64,000 nucleotides of DNA from Lumbricus terrestris. Lineage: Eukaryota > Annelida > Clitellata > Crassiclitellata > Lumbricidae. A program made the position numbers and the translations under genes. The stretch's first letter is position 1. Each line of letters opens with the position of its first letter. Shown here piece by piece: positions 49,821 to 61,380 of the stretch. The stretch is from assembly GCA_949752735.1 (NCBI GenBank), contig OX457042.1, forward strand, positions 36,733,868-36,797,867, in the 5' to 3' direction. The notes under the pieces are model-generated. The model searched no databases. It saw only the letters and a program-made list of their open reading frames with translations, and had not been told where the DNA came from.

Positions 49821-50420
49821 TATCACGACATATGACCTAGACGCCAGAAGGGAAGTGCAAACTAGGTTGGCGAAGGCAGCAACAGCACTGAAGGCAATGG
49901 AGAAGGTGTGGAGAAGCAAAGCCATAGGGACAGAAACGAAAAAGAAGGTACTACAGACATGCATTTTCAGCACTCTGTTATATGGGTGCGAGGCCTGGGT
50001 GGTAACGAAGTACATTGAACAAAGACTTATGGCCTTCGAAAGAAAGTGCTACAGGAAAATACTAAGAATAGGGTGGATGCAGAAGGTAAACAACACAGAA
50101 CTATACAAGCGAGTGCAGTTAAAACAAAACATCATGCAGAAGCTGATCAGAAGGAAACTAGGATTGTTCGGGCACATCTGCAGAATGGATAACAGCAGGA
50201 AGATCAAAGCACTGATGTTCGGACGAATGGATGGGACAAACAAGAGAGGAAGGCCTCATAGGGAATGGCTCGACGACATATCCGATTGGGGATTGGGGCA
50301 GGGCCCCGCTTCAGGAGCTGAGCGGAACGGCGCTGGATAGGAGAAAGTGGAAGGACCTGGTGAAGAAGGCATCGGACACCTACGGGCGCTGAGCCCACGG
50401 TTGCTGATGATGATGATGAT
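49821..50420 (+). mobile_element. 5'-truncated LINE, second copy of the same family
   Basis: 600 bp of the 3' end of a non-LTR element. It encodes RLAKAATALKAMEKVWRSK, LLYGCEAWVVTKYIEQRLMA and the same C-terminus as the 46.9-kb copy. The tail is a GAT repeat. The target duplication GCATCTCGATT is at 49810-49820 and 50421-50431. An indel near 50290 shifts the frame in WGLGQG. The exact clade is not assigned. Confidence 0.92.
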
Positions 50421-50439
50421 GCATCTCGATTCCATTCCT

Positions 50440-51060
50440 CTGACGTCTTGTCCTATTCGCCTGTCTATAGAAGCCGTTCATCACGTGATAACTCGTTCAC
50501 ACGTGACTGGGTAGGACTTGAACCGGTGACCTGAGTTCCGACGGACGTCCATATATACGGACGGATCTTAGCAGACGACCACAGACGACGAATGACATTC
50601 ATTTCTGAAAATGCATTTGAGCGTGAATCTCTTTCCGAATAACAACGACTCCATTATTACTCACTCTACGCCAGAACACAGCGCCCTCTCGCAACCACCC
50701 TCTCACTTCTTCTAAGCTCTTCTTCCATTCACAGAGGTCGCGTAACAAAGCCATTCAGACGATGACCTATGTCAGAAATAAATACAGCGCTATATGAATA
50801 AAGCTCCACTCGGTCGGTCTTTTCTCGCGGCGCCTAACGTCTTTGTTGTCCACTTGTCCGTAGCGACGGTCTGCTAGCCTCAGTCAGTGGGACTCACTCG
50901 GATTTAGGGAATAATACTCAATTCCAGGATCATTTTTTGTGTTCTCTTTCATCAATCCATTTTTCCGGCATTCGAACTTTTCGGCCTCCAATATTAGCGA
51001 TTGTTTAAACTAATATTCTGTTGAATCGTAATTACGAAAGGCTACTGAGAGAAGTGTGCA
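50440..51060. other. Intergenic stretch, no gene recognised
   Basis: Contains a B-box-like word on the minus strand (GGTTCAAGTCC near 50515) and GCGCTATATGAATAA near 50788, probably decayed SINE. Nothing else is supported. Confidence 0.4.
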
Positions 51061-51073
51061 TTGGACACCTACG

Positions 51074-51153
51074 CAGGGTGAGAATTGCCGGGAGGGTTGG
51101 GTTTATCATAGGCCAACCCTGCCCCCAGTTATTTTTCCACAATTCTCGCACTG
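51074..51153. mobile_element. 80-bp hAT-type MITE, family C, copy 1
   Basis: Termini CAGGGTGAGAATTG and CAATTCTCGCACTG, with a perfect 8-bp duplication CACCTACG at 51066-51073 and 51154-51161. A longer relative is at 61237-61380. Confidence 0.9.
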
Positions 51154-51783
51154 CACCTACGGGTTGTTAACCCATGGATAATTACGAAAGGCTACTGAGA
51201 GAATTGCAGAATGCGTTGAAGTGTATGGATGAAGAAGAACAAGACTTCTGCCTCTTTCCTGCATCACCTTCTCTCTCCCCTCTCTTCCTCTCGCTCTTCC
51301 TCTCTGTCTGTGTCTGTCTGTCTCTGTCTGTTTGTCTCCTTCTGTATCTCGCTGTCCTTGTCTGTCTCTGGCCCTCTCTGCTTGTCTGTCTCTGTATGCA
51401 CGTCTCTGCCTGTCTCTGTCTGTCTATGTCTGTGTATCTCTCTATCTGGTCCTTTGTGTCTCTGTGCCTCTGTCTGTTTATCTGTTTGTCTCTCTCTACT
51501 TACTCCCCTCCTACCATAATTATAGGCTACCGATTCTGCCTCCATACTTTCCCATACTCTTCTCAGCTTTTCTTATCCTCTTCTGCTACCTTCCTTCGTG
51601 CCAGACCGTATCTTCAGGTTCACTTCTTCGTGCCATGTGGCATAGTGAGGATGCCAACGTCCATCCCTCCCTCCTTCCCTCCCTCCCTCCCTGCCCAATT
51701 CTTCCTTCCTTCCTCCGTTTCATCGCGTGCCATTCGATCCCATTTACCACTGAACGATACTCATCAGGCGCCACAGAACACTC

Positions 51784-51900
<117 letters not shown>

Positions 51901-51914
51901 AGTGAGTTTCTAAT

Positions 51915-53140
51915 TGGTCTTTGGAAGCTGATATTAGAGCAATCCCACCATTTCCGTTATAAGTCGCCTAATCTGCAGAGTAAACTCCTCGCCAACCTCG
52001 TTAATGACAGATGAAGTTTAGACTGTTATTCACGAGGTTTACTCTGCAGTTGACGTGGATGAGACGATGAGGTTCGTGACTGACATAGAACTGTCAGTCT
52101 ACTCACTACTGGCAATTCTTCACATTTATTAACATCACAGTCATTATCACCACTACCCATCGTCGCTATTAACATTCTGGATCCATTTACCCATGTGGAG
52201 AGCTGCGCTTAGTTTGGCCTTAGACTCAGTGCCTAAAGTGTGGAAAAATAAGTGCCTGGACGCCACTTACCTCTTCAAAAGAAGTGCTTGGACGCCCCTT
52301 ACCTTAATTTCTAGTTTTTGCTCGCCAATAAGTGGATGGACGGCGTCCGGATATTAAAACAAGTGCATGGACGCCGTCTATGACCGTCCAAGCACACTTT
52401 AAGCCCTGCTTAGACTATTTGAGTCCATTGGACTATAATAGATCTACATGTAAAAATCAGCTCAATTATGTGACCTTAGATTCGCTACTAGAACTCAATA
52501 TTAAAATACGTACTTGATCATCTAGTCTTTGATTACTTTTCGAATATATCGGCTAATCCTCGAGTACTTGGCTTCTTAATTTCTTTCTATCGAAGCGTTG
52601 ACTGAAGTCTACACTGAAAAGGAAAAAAACTTCTTAAGAATCTACTTTTGAACAAGCATCGTCCAATACGGATAACGTCACAATAGTGCAGCCGTTGTTG
52701 CCATGACAAAGCTTGAAGTAATAAAGAGACGTAAGCTTAAGATTATGCGAATTGCGGCAGCTTGTAGGCTATTCTAAGAAGAAAATTTTTTAAGTTCATT
52801 CTTAATAATAAGTAAGTAAATAACCATTTATTTACACGACATTGTGGCAAGTGCGTAATGCCGCACATATCCACGAACCAGCTTTTTAGTTCACTAAAAA
52901 ATTCTTTAATAAACGCCTGCAAACGCACTGCGCTTTAGACCCACAAGTGGTGGTTCTCACACAGATCTCGAGACTCCTGAACCATGTACCGTAAACCCTG
53001 TTATGCTATGTTATGTTATGTAGGCTACAAGCTATGCAGTAATCTTAATTAATATCAAACTTAACTAGGCCTACTGACAGAACAGACAACCCGCAGTAGG
53101 CAAATAGCCTACGGCGCTAATAGCAGTGTATACAAATCAT
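51915..53140. other. Intergenic stretch, no gene recognised
   Basis: A four-fold short repeat AAGTGC..TGGACGCC lies between 52251 and 52390. No gene is supported. Confidence 0.45.
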
Positions 53141-53142
53141 GT

Positions 53143-53222
53143 CCGCCCAATGGGGACTCGAACTCGCTACCTCTCGCTCTCCATGTCAGCGTGTTAACCA
53201 AAGCACTAACCTCCACCAAGCT
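53143..53222 (-). repeat. tRNA-like SINE head, second family
   Basis: On the minus strand, GGTTAGTGCTTTGGTTAACA and GAGTTCGAGTCCCCATTGGG resemble tRNA A and B boxes at plausible spacing. The acceptor stem does not close, so a functional tRNA gene is unlikely. GCGCTATATAAAT tail words occur downstream at 53425-53450. Confidence 0.5.
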
Positions 53223-53459
53223 AAAACATAAGCAGTCGGCAACTCAAAAGGTCTAATAATCAAATGTTTTACAATTTTGTTTGAAAAAAATACTTCGATC
53301 CTTTTCTGCATGTTGCTACATTGCATGGGTTGTTTTTCGAATCGACATTAATCGAAGTTGTCGGCGCTATATGAGCCACAGATAAAGATTGAATAAACAA
53401 GTTTGCAGTGCGCCTCTGATTATTGGGCGCTATATAAATGTGTAAATACAATACAATTC

Positions 53460-54470
53460 AGTACAGTGCACTGCCTCGGATCAATGAAACTCAGTATATA
53501 TAGTCTTCTTTGAGCCTTTGACCAACGGTGTCGGCTGGTCCTTTCGTGTTTCATTGTATATGACCATTCATAAATTGAATTATTTAATTTTAATTTTAAA
53601 AAATGACCAATAGCCTAACTTTCTTTCCGTCGTCGATAAAATTTCTGCCATACTTACGAAAAATTTCTTTTAACTTCGATGATCGACTGCCGCTAAGTTT
53701 GAGAGCTGGTGTTATAAAACTGTTATTCGTCGCCTTCCTTGCCTTCTTCGTCGTCTTTCGTCGAATTTTCATCATTTTCATCGTCTTCTTTGTTATGTCG
53801 CTTTCGTCTTTCACAGAAATAATAATATATTAATCGATTCATCCCTACAGTGATGAGAAAACGAAGGAAAATGACGTCATTTTGCGATGTTTATATTACA
53901 TATTGTGACGTCAACAGACTTTAAAGTAAAACGGCAATCGCAATGGGTGCAGTAATCATCACGTAGGTTGCAGCTTCAATTTTGCTATTCCACTGTTATC
54001 CAAACTGCGCATTCACAGCCATTCAATGTTACATTAATGTAGTTTTTACATCAAATTAAATAGTAATTTGAAGCAAGTAGCATATTTCATCATTTTATGA
54101 GTCTAATTTAACCTTGCAGCTAAAAACACGAATCGCAAACTTTGGTTTCACTCGGTTTCTTAATTTTTTAGTTAAGTTATGATCTTTATGCCTGTCAAGA
54201 AACGATGTAATTTGGCCGAATCAGCCCAACTCATCTGATGTTCTCAGACTCAATACAATAACAATTCAATTAACGACGTAGGCCTATGGTGGCGCTCTAT
54301 CACAGGCATGCATAGGCCTATGTGTAGACTCTGTGGCTGCTGGGGCACGTCCCACTTCTCAATATTTGAGGAGGTGCAATTTCCAAAATAGTGTTGCGGA
54401 CGACCAGGGCTGGGCAAATGACACCAGGAACCGAACCCCAAACCCTAGTCGTCCGGGTGATGTCCGTCCG
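53460..54470. other. Intergenic stretch, no gene recognised
   Basis: Two complementary frames at 53596-53833 are lysine-rich on one strand and phenylalanine-rich on the other, without a recognisable domain. Confidence 0.45.
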
Positions 54471-55685
54471 TGTAGTCCGGCGTCAACTGAAGATTGACGA
54501 CTAGCCAGTCAGGCTTAAAACACATTTATTCGACGATCAAAGAAGAACTTCGTAAAGCAGTCCTCAGTCAACTTCTACAGCGCCAGTGTTCGGAGCAAGT
54601 TCGGAGCAATGTTCGGAGCAATGTTCGGAGCTATTCGTGTAGCGCCACTGTCCCAAAACCACTGCACCACTGTTCACAGCAATTGTCAATGCAGAACGCC
54701 GAATCGTCATCGTGTAGATCACCGCTGCCTCGCCAGCGCCCGCAGAAAGTCTGTGAAGCGGGTCGGGTTTCGAACCCGAGTCGGCGTCGTCGAAGACAGG
54801 AACTGAACCACTGCGCTCACCCGGTCGAAAGCGTTGGCAGGTCCGGCGTTGAATCCCGTTCGTCGTGGCACAGCGAAGATCACCAGACCTTCCGTCGTCC
54901 GCAGGCGTCGGATTCCAGAAGAGCACAACCGCGGGTCAGGAATTGAACCCCAGTCGTCAGCGTTGCACAGCAAAGGTCTCCAAACCTTTCGTCGTCGTCA
55001 GCGTCGGACTCCCAATCGAATACGTCAGCAGCACCGGCGTCGAATCCCAATCGTCGGCGTTGCACAGCAAAGGTCTCCAAACCTTTCGTCGTCGTCAGCG
55101 TCGGACTCCCAATCGAATACGTCAGCAGCACCGGCGTCGAATCCCAATCGTCGGCGTTGCACAGCGGAGATCACCAGACCTTCCGTCGCGGGTCAAGCTT
55201 CGAACCCAGGCGTCGTAGTTGCACAGCGGAGGTCACCAAACCTTTCGTCGACAGGCGCTGAATTTCGACAGCGTCGTCGAATCGTCGAGCGCTCTCCAAA
55301 GCGTTTTCCTCCAGACGATCACCCGCTGACTGTACTGCGACTCGAACCCGCAACAGCCGACCGACACGTCTTTCCACTGTTTCTCGGCGATTCGATGACT
55401 GCTTCTCGCTGACTGTTGTAACGACTCTCTCTCTCTTCGCTGACTTCCTCGATGACTGCACTTCGATGACTGTTTCTCTCGATGACTGTCGTGCCTACGT
55501 GCGCACTCGTATATTTATATCACGAGGCCACGCCCACCAATTCGTGTAGACGCCAATTCGTGTAGACGCCAATTCAGGTAGACGCCAATTCGTGTAGACG
55601 CCAATTGAGGTAGACGCGATACTTAGGCGGACACGAGGACAGACACTCAATAAAAAAATACACTCCATGAACTCGATTTCCAACA
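54471..55685 (-). mobile_element. LTR-like unit (possible solo LTR)
   Basis: Read on the minus strand, the 1215-bp unit starts TGTTGGAAATCG and ends CGGACTACA. In order it holds five 16-bp direct repeats (AATTGGCGTCTACACG type), a TATA box (GATATAAATATACG), GC-rich text with two exact 97-bp tandem units plus diverged ones, and AATAAA about 60 bp before the end. This resembles an LTR with enhancer, promoter and polyadenylation signal. No matching target duplication was seen and no internal retroviral genes adjoin it. A TATA-driven non-coding transcript is the alternative. Confidence 0.4.
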
Positions 55686-55725
55686 ATAGTCAGAGGAGAT
55701 TTTCTTTAAATATTGTTACCGAGAC

Positions 55726-55869
55726 CATAGGTGCAATCACGTCCTAAAAGTTGGGGGACCAAATGAATCACGTCCTAAAAGTTGGGGGACCATAATAATA
55801 AAGTTAGGAGGACCACTTAAAAGTTGGGGGGACGCGTCCCGTGGGTCCCATAGGGTGGTTGCGCCTATG
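55726..55869. mobile_element. 144-bp hAT-type MITE, family F
   Basis: Termini CATAGGTGCAATCACG and GGTGGTTGCGCCTATG, inverted with a few mismatches. Perfect 8-bp duplication ACCGAGAC at 55718-55725 and 55870-55877. Inside, AAAAGTTGGGGGACC repeats three times and GGGACGCGTCCC forms a palindrome. Confidence 0.9.
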
Positions 55870-56322
55870 ACCGAGACTGGTATACTGGTATAGCCTATAA
55901 CTACTACTGAATGGACGGAATAATGAATCCAAAGTCATGAACCGTGATGAACGTTCTCCTAATGCTCTAAAATCCGGGTAGTTTTGTAGTATATGACTAG
56001 GCCTACATAGCTTCTTGAGAGATTTCGTACAAGTCAACGGCAGAGACGGCGCAGACGATCTCTAAGACTCTAATATAGGGCCTACTATTATGTGACTTGA
56101 CTACAATTTCCAGTCCAGCACAACAGAACAGTTTGGAGAAGAGTGTGCAGTTGATATATTTTTTCTGAGTACTTTAGTTAAGCCCCCGTTGCCCCTTCAT
56201 ACCGCTTTGTATTATACTAAGGGAGGATAAAGCGGCATGCAGACAAATATACATAGACCTATATACACATGCATCATATGTACATTATCAAGATTTATGC
56301 ATACTTGCATAATGCATACATA

Positions 56323-56708
56323 GGCCGGTGTCACGAAATAAAGTCTCCCCCCGATACAAAGTCTCCCCCCGAAACAGAGTCTCCCCTGGCTGAAACTCTG
56401 TATTGGAAGAAATTTTCTGAAGTAAAAGTATTATATGTTTTCTTGTTATATAATCTGGCAACGTAAACTAACCGTTTAACCTGTTCATCTCTAAATTTGA
56501 TGCAACTGTAGCCAATTTTACGCTGAACGGGGGAGACTTTGTTTCGTGGACGGCGGAAATATTCTGTCCCCCACGGAGACTTTATTTCAGAATATACTCT
56601 CCGGGGGCGAATTTATTCTGGAACAGATCCTCCGGGGGAGAATCTGTTTCGAAATAAAATCTCCGGGGGGAGACTTTTAGGGTGAGACTCTGTCACGCGA
56701 CACCGGCC
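56323..56708. mobile_element. 386-bp MITE with GGCCGGTGTC termini
   Basis: Starts GGCCGGTGTCACG and ends CGCGACACCGGCC, flanked by TA on both sides. The interior is a set of inverted and direct AAAGTCTCCCCCCG / CCGGGGGGAGACTTT words. No transposase. Confidence 0.82.
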
Positions 56709-57159
56709 TATAGCAATCAATGGTTTATTGTAGCGAGCATACATAGCCTAATAAACCTATAGGCTATGTATTGTAGTTCTTATAGCCTACGCCAATCGTT
56801 TTCGACTCAACTCGACTTGGCAGTCGATCGATTCGATCGACTAGGGAGTATGGGGGGGTATGAGGTGTAGGCCTACGGAAGATAACTGGAAAGTAGTAGT
56901 CGAAACTTGTAGTGCCATCACAGAAGAAACGTGCTGCAGAGTACAATTGCAGATTACAGAGATGCTTTCCCATTTAGGAACTTTGCCGATCCCCAGTTGT
57001 ATTTGGCGATTGCTTTACCGTACCGTGTATTCTATAGTTTTACTTTAGGCCCTATGCTGCGCTGACGCAAAGAATTAGATGTGGACTAGATGCCACATAG
57101 GTCCATGTTTACTTTACTTAAGCTTAGAACCCCAAGTTATTTTGTGTTGCAAGCAATTG

Positions 57160-57440
57160 TATTGTTCTGTTTTGCATTGTATTAAAATAAATTGCTTCTG
57201 TTTGCCATTGTTATTGTATTGTTCTGCTCTGCATTTTATTGCAATGAATAGATGCTGTTTGCCATTGTTATTGTATTGTTCTGTTCTGCATTTTATTGCA
57301 ATGAATTGCTTCTGTTTGCCATTGTTATTGTATTGTTCTGTTCTGCATTGTATTACAGTGAATTGCTTCTGTTTGCCATTGTTATTGTATTCTTCTGTTC
57401 TGCATTGTATTGCAATGAATTGCTTAGAACTGTTTGCATG
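57160..57440. repeat. 57-bp minisatellite
   Basis: About five units of 57-58 bp containing GCTTCTGTTTGCCATTGTTA and TTGTATTGTTCTGTTCTGCA. The period is a multiple of three, so a 19-residue repeating frame appears, but it is Cys/Leu-rich and unlike a protein. It ends about 90 bp upstream of the neuropeptide start codon. Confidence 0.92.
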
Positions 57441-57530
57441 GTTATTGTATTGATCGCACTAATTGTGTTCTTCGCAATCCAGTTCTCTTAATGTCTGTTT
57501 GCCGTGTCTTCTCTGTACTTTCCAGTTGGA

Positions 57531-58124
57531 ATGATGGGTCGACTGACGGCCATCTCTGTCTCTCCGTTCTCCGCAACAATCGCCCTTCTGTTGGTCATCG
57601 TCTGGTCATCGACTGGACATGGCGATCGACTGCAGGACTCGACCAACATCCAGTTCCACCATGGACTGGATCCCACCGCAGCCATCGCAAGAAACCCAGA
57701 GAGGTTCAGAGGAGAAGATGGAGCACCACTCCTGGCTGCTGCTGCTGCTGCTGGGTTGGATCAGAAGTTGTCGGACGCCTTCGAAGTCAGATCGAAGAAG
57801 GAGAAGCGGAGGATGCCCTTCCGAAGCGACCTTGGAAAGCGCTTCTTCAGCCCCAAGTACGCCCTTCAACTTCCGGTGGTCCTCGAGGAAGAAGACTCCG
57901 AGTGGAGAGAGGTCAAGGGCGAAGACGAAAAGAGAGGAAAGAGGTACAGAAACTTCAAGGCCGACCTTGGCAAAAGGTCAAGCTCGTTGGGTCATGGATT
58001 CGCGGATGACGTCGATGTCGTTGCTGGATTCGATAGAGATGGATACCTGGAGGAGGAACCGGAAGAGCAGGACGATTCCGTCGACATCACCAAACGCCGC
58101 ATGTTCCGCAGCGACCTCGGGTAG
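57531..58124 (+). CDS. Neuropeptide precursor with -DLamide peptides
   Basis: Encodes a 197-residue secretory prohormone. The start chosen is the ATG at 57531, five bases after an acceptor-like TACTTTCCAG, so a 5' UTR intron is likely. Residues 1-30 form a signal peptide (core IALLLVIVW). Three peptides end in Gly, the amide donor, and lie between dibasic sites: MPFRSDLG (95-102, between KRR and KR), YRNFKADLG (139-147, between GKR and KR) and MFRSDLG (191-197, after KRR, ending at the stop). Consensus is F-[RK]-[SA]-D-L-amide. Spacers are acidic, typical of such precursors. The peptides would be cleaved by prohormone convertase, amidated and released to act on a GPCR. I do not recognise the family; an annelid DLamide precursor has been named but I cannot compare it. 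GGGTAGAG at the end could also be a splice donor. Confidence 0.85.
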   Translation: MMGRLTAISVSPFSATIALLLVIVWSSTGHGDRLQDSTNIQFHHGLDPTAAIARNPERFRGEDGAPLLAAAAAAGLDQKLSDAFEVRSKKEKRRMPFRSDLGKRFFSPKYALQLPVVLEEEDSEWREVKGEDEKRGKRYRNFKADLGKRSSSLGHGFADDVDVVAGFDRDGYLEEEPEEQDDSVDITKRRMFRSDLG

Positions 58125-58129
58125 AGCTG

Positions 58130-61100
58130 GAAAAGATGAACACTAAATAGAATACTAGTCATAACTAATATCCTACTCCATCCAGTAGATTCCTTCCACC
58201 ACCCCAAACGTTCTTCCTTCCTATGGACGTGGAAAGCTTCACTGAACTTTATCACGCTGCCAAAAGAACGCGTTTATGCTTCAAGACACGTTTGAGATAA
58301 GGTTCTCCAGTTCTCTAGCTAGTTCTCCAATTACAGAGGTGGCCCCAGACATTTTTGCAACCAGGGTATAGTCAAGGCAGTGATACTATAGTAACCAGCG
58401 CAGGGAGTTATTAACGCCCTAAACAAATTCTTGGCAGGGCAAACATTCCAGTGGCCTTGTGGCAGGGCAAAAACCAAGGGCATTTGCGCAGTTGCGCTGT
58501 CTTGCCCAGCCGTACGGCCTTCAATGCAAGTCAATATTGGTTTCGTAGAGATCACATCGTTCGAGTATTTAGACCTATTAGAAAAATACTCTTGAACACA
58601 ATAGCAAGATAAAAGTGACATTTAATTTGATAGTTGCACATAATATTGAACCTACCTGGCGGCCCTGGCCTATAACTGCGGCTGGAAGTTGTTCACAAAT
58701 CTGTAGGATTCAGTTTCACACACACAGCATCTGACGATTACTAAGTTGTTATGGTCAAATAAAATCGTAACCTATAATATCCAGATATCTAATTCTGGTC
58801 TAAAGAATAGGAGAAATGTTTAATTTATTTTAAGCACTTATTACGCGTGCAAAATCTGTTAATCTGGGTCGGAGGCTTTGTGACAAACCCTCCCCTGGAA
58901 GACTTGGGGGACCGTCCATAAATGACGACACACACCTTGGGGCGGAGGGGATCAGGCAACTGCACAGAGCCATCGATTGACGCTTCGATATACGATATAT
59001 ATAATATATATATATATATATTCGAAATACGATATAATATATTCGATAGTGCGAGTTAATAAATATGCATGCAACTATTTATAGATATACACAAACTGAA
59101 GTGGAAAGTGACGACGAGAGAAATTGAGAGGTCATGAAAACATGAAAGAGAGGAAGACTTAAAGAAGAAATTGTCACTAGATATTCGAAGGAAAGAAGAT
59201 ATTGCAGGGTGAATTAATTAACATTTGCGAACACCTCGAGCGGTGGAAAGAGTACTCAAGAGATTAATTATGGTCATCTTTTCTGGGTAATTCCAAGTCA
59301 ATGGGTATCTTGCACATCAAGAGTGAAGACAGCCACCCTCACCCCGGCGCACACGCTCTGAGATCCAAATCATGCAAGAGCAGTGGTTAAAGTGGTTTGG
59401 ATGAGCAGTGGGAATGCCACAGAAGAGCTTTATTGGAACGCATGTGTTTCCATGGTTACATGCATGGCGAGCAGTGGGAATGCAAGCACAGAATTTCGAG
59501 AGCATTGCATGGGTCTGACTTGTCTTGAGTAGGACAAAATAACAAACTCAGTCATAACTATGTTTGTCTATGAGAGATCTTGCCAAACATCTTCCATCTG
59601 TTTCTGAACTCTGAGTTAAAAGTCATTTTAAACAAAAAAACATAAATCCTGCATACAGCAGTGCAGCATGCTGCGAAATCTTTGTAAATGATTAAAAACA
59701 AACAAGCCATTTAATAAACACACATAATAATATATACATATCTTTGCAAAGGAATTATGATGCAATGAGCAACAATTGTCTGTTCTATTAAACACGAAGT
59801 TTGTTAAAAACTGCAGGACTCTTAATTCACCAAATGCCTTTCAAATGAATTTATACACAAAAAATACAAACACAATGCTGCACTTTGATATTTGGACATG
59901 AATCACACTTTCAACTCATAACTTGGGTCAAGCTCTTGTCTACCTCCGTTATCTTATTAGGCAGCCAATCTAAGCTATCACTGGATGTCCACTATGCTCT
60001 TTAGACCGTCACAACATTTGAGTAACATGGCTTTGAACTGCCACTGTTCCACATTATGACCCTGCTTCTGTTGGTCGTTTGCTCTGCAATAACCTCTCTG
60101 TTATTTATAACTTGTGTTGAAATCATTCAGTCAAGAATTTCTAGGACGCCTCTTCACTACTCAAGAGCACTTCTGTCTCAAGCACAGCAAAAGCAGGTTT
60201 TAGTTGAACGAAAAACGTCTCATAAAGATCCCCATGAAGCAGATGCAGCTACTGTGAGAACCCATTCCAGACCGCTGGGCCTACCATGGAAAAGCCTCGA
60301 TTCTGCATGGTTCCAGTTCATGCAAATGGAACCAAGAGCCCTTCTATTATCTGGGAAACTACCATTTCTGCCCGTTGTCTTAAGACTTTTCTTCTTCAAG
60401 AAGTTCTTTGCACTGGGAGTGCCTCTGATTAGATTGTACTGTGAGAGGCTCTTAATAAATCCGTAAACAGAGTAGAAAACCAGGCTCGACAATGGGGCTT
60501 TCATCAGTTCATCACAATTAAAGAGAAACATAACAATAGGACCGGAAACACTGCAACCACTGAAAAAAATTTGATCCATGATCAAAATTACAAATAAACC
60601 ACATTTTTCTAAACTTTCATTAATCAGCTAAAAACACAAACAGTTGTAAAGCAAACAAAGCCAAACCATTCCAAGCCTCCAATGTTTATTCGTTAAAATA
60701 TAATGTTGCAAGATAAATTCTGGTATAATGTAATTACTTGTTGCAGTACTTGCAATTCAAATGCTCCACAACAGTAAATAGCTGTGGCATAGCAATGTCC
60801 AAGTTAATGATTGAATGCACACAAGACAGTAATACGCCTACTTATATCAGACGAGGTATAAACAGCTCTGAACATCCAATTCTATACTCCTAAATAGCAT
60901 TCAAGTGCAAGACAGAGCAGTAATAAAAATTGAAAAGGGTTACATATTGTATATAGTGCTACCTTTGCCATCATGGCAAGAATTCCAAACAACTGAAATT
61001 TCCTACTTGCTGCACATAGTGAATGCCTTATGCCGACTTGCTCTGCCAAAATCAAAATCCTAAACGAAACCTCATCATAAAAGATATCAGAGTTATGTTC

Positions 61101-61236
61101 TGCATATTGAAAACATAGAGGTCTGCAGATTGTATTTTGGTTTAAGTTTATGAATTTTGTTGTGTAGTTAAGGCGATCAAGATCCAAGGTTTGGTCACTG
61201 TGTACCGACCAGGAGTGTTTGACAAGGAATATTCTG
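58130..61236. other. Intergenic region, 3' flank of peptide gene
   Basis: An AATAAA at 58758-58763 could be the polyadenylation signal of the peptide gene. Beyond it, frames such as 60056-60466 plus and 60220-60585 minus overlap each other without domain character. The AT-rich text at 59500-61200 resembles UTR or intron of an unseen gene. Confidence 0.4.
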
Positions 61237-61380
61237 CAGGGTGAGAATTGCCCGGGGGGTTGGGGGGTTCAACCCCCCCAGTCTTTCTTAGAGCCCCATA
61301 GTAAATTCTGTTTTTCACACCCAAATTTCAAGTGGATAATGGTCCAACCCCCCAGTTATTTTTCCACAATTCTTACACTG
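61237..61380. mobile_element. 144-bp hAT-type MITE, family C, copy 2
   Basis: Starts CAGGGTGAGAATTGCC, ends CACAATTCTTACACTG. Perfect 8-bp duplication ATATTCTG at 61229-61236 and 61381-61388. GGGGGGTTCAACCCCCCC at 61262-61279 forms a hairpin. Confidence 0.93.

Noticed and set aside
53143..53222. Functional tRNA gene on the minus strand
   Set aside because: A- and B-box-like words are present but the acceptor stem does not pair.
54494..55412. 150- and 192-residue Arg/Ser-rich frames
   Set aside because: Generated by GC-rich 97-bp tandem repeats with antisense frames equally open; interpreted as an LTR-like unit.
57079..57453. 124-residue Cys/Leu-rich repeating frame
   Set aside because: A 57-bp minisatellite whose period happens to be a multiple of three.
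60056..60585. Overlapping 136- and 121-residue frames
   Set aside because: Antisense to each other, no recognisable domain, AT-rich UTR-like context.
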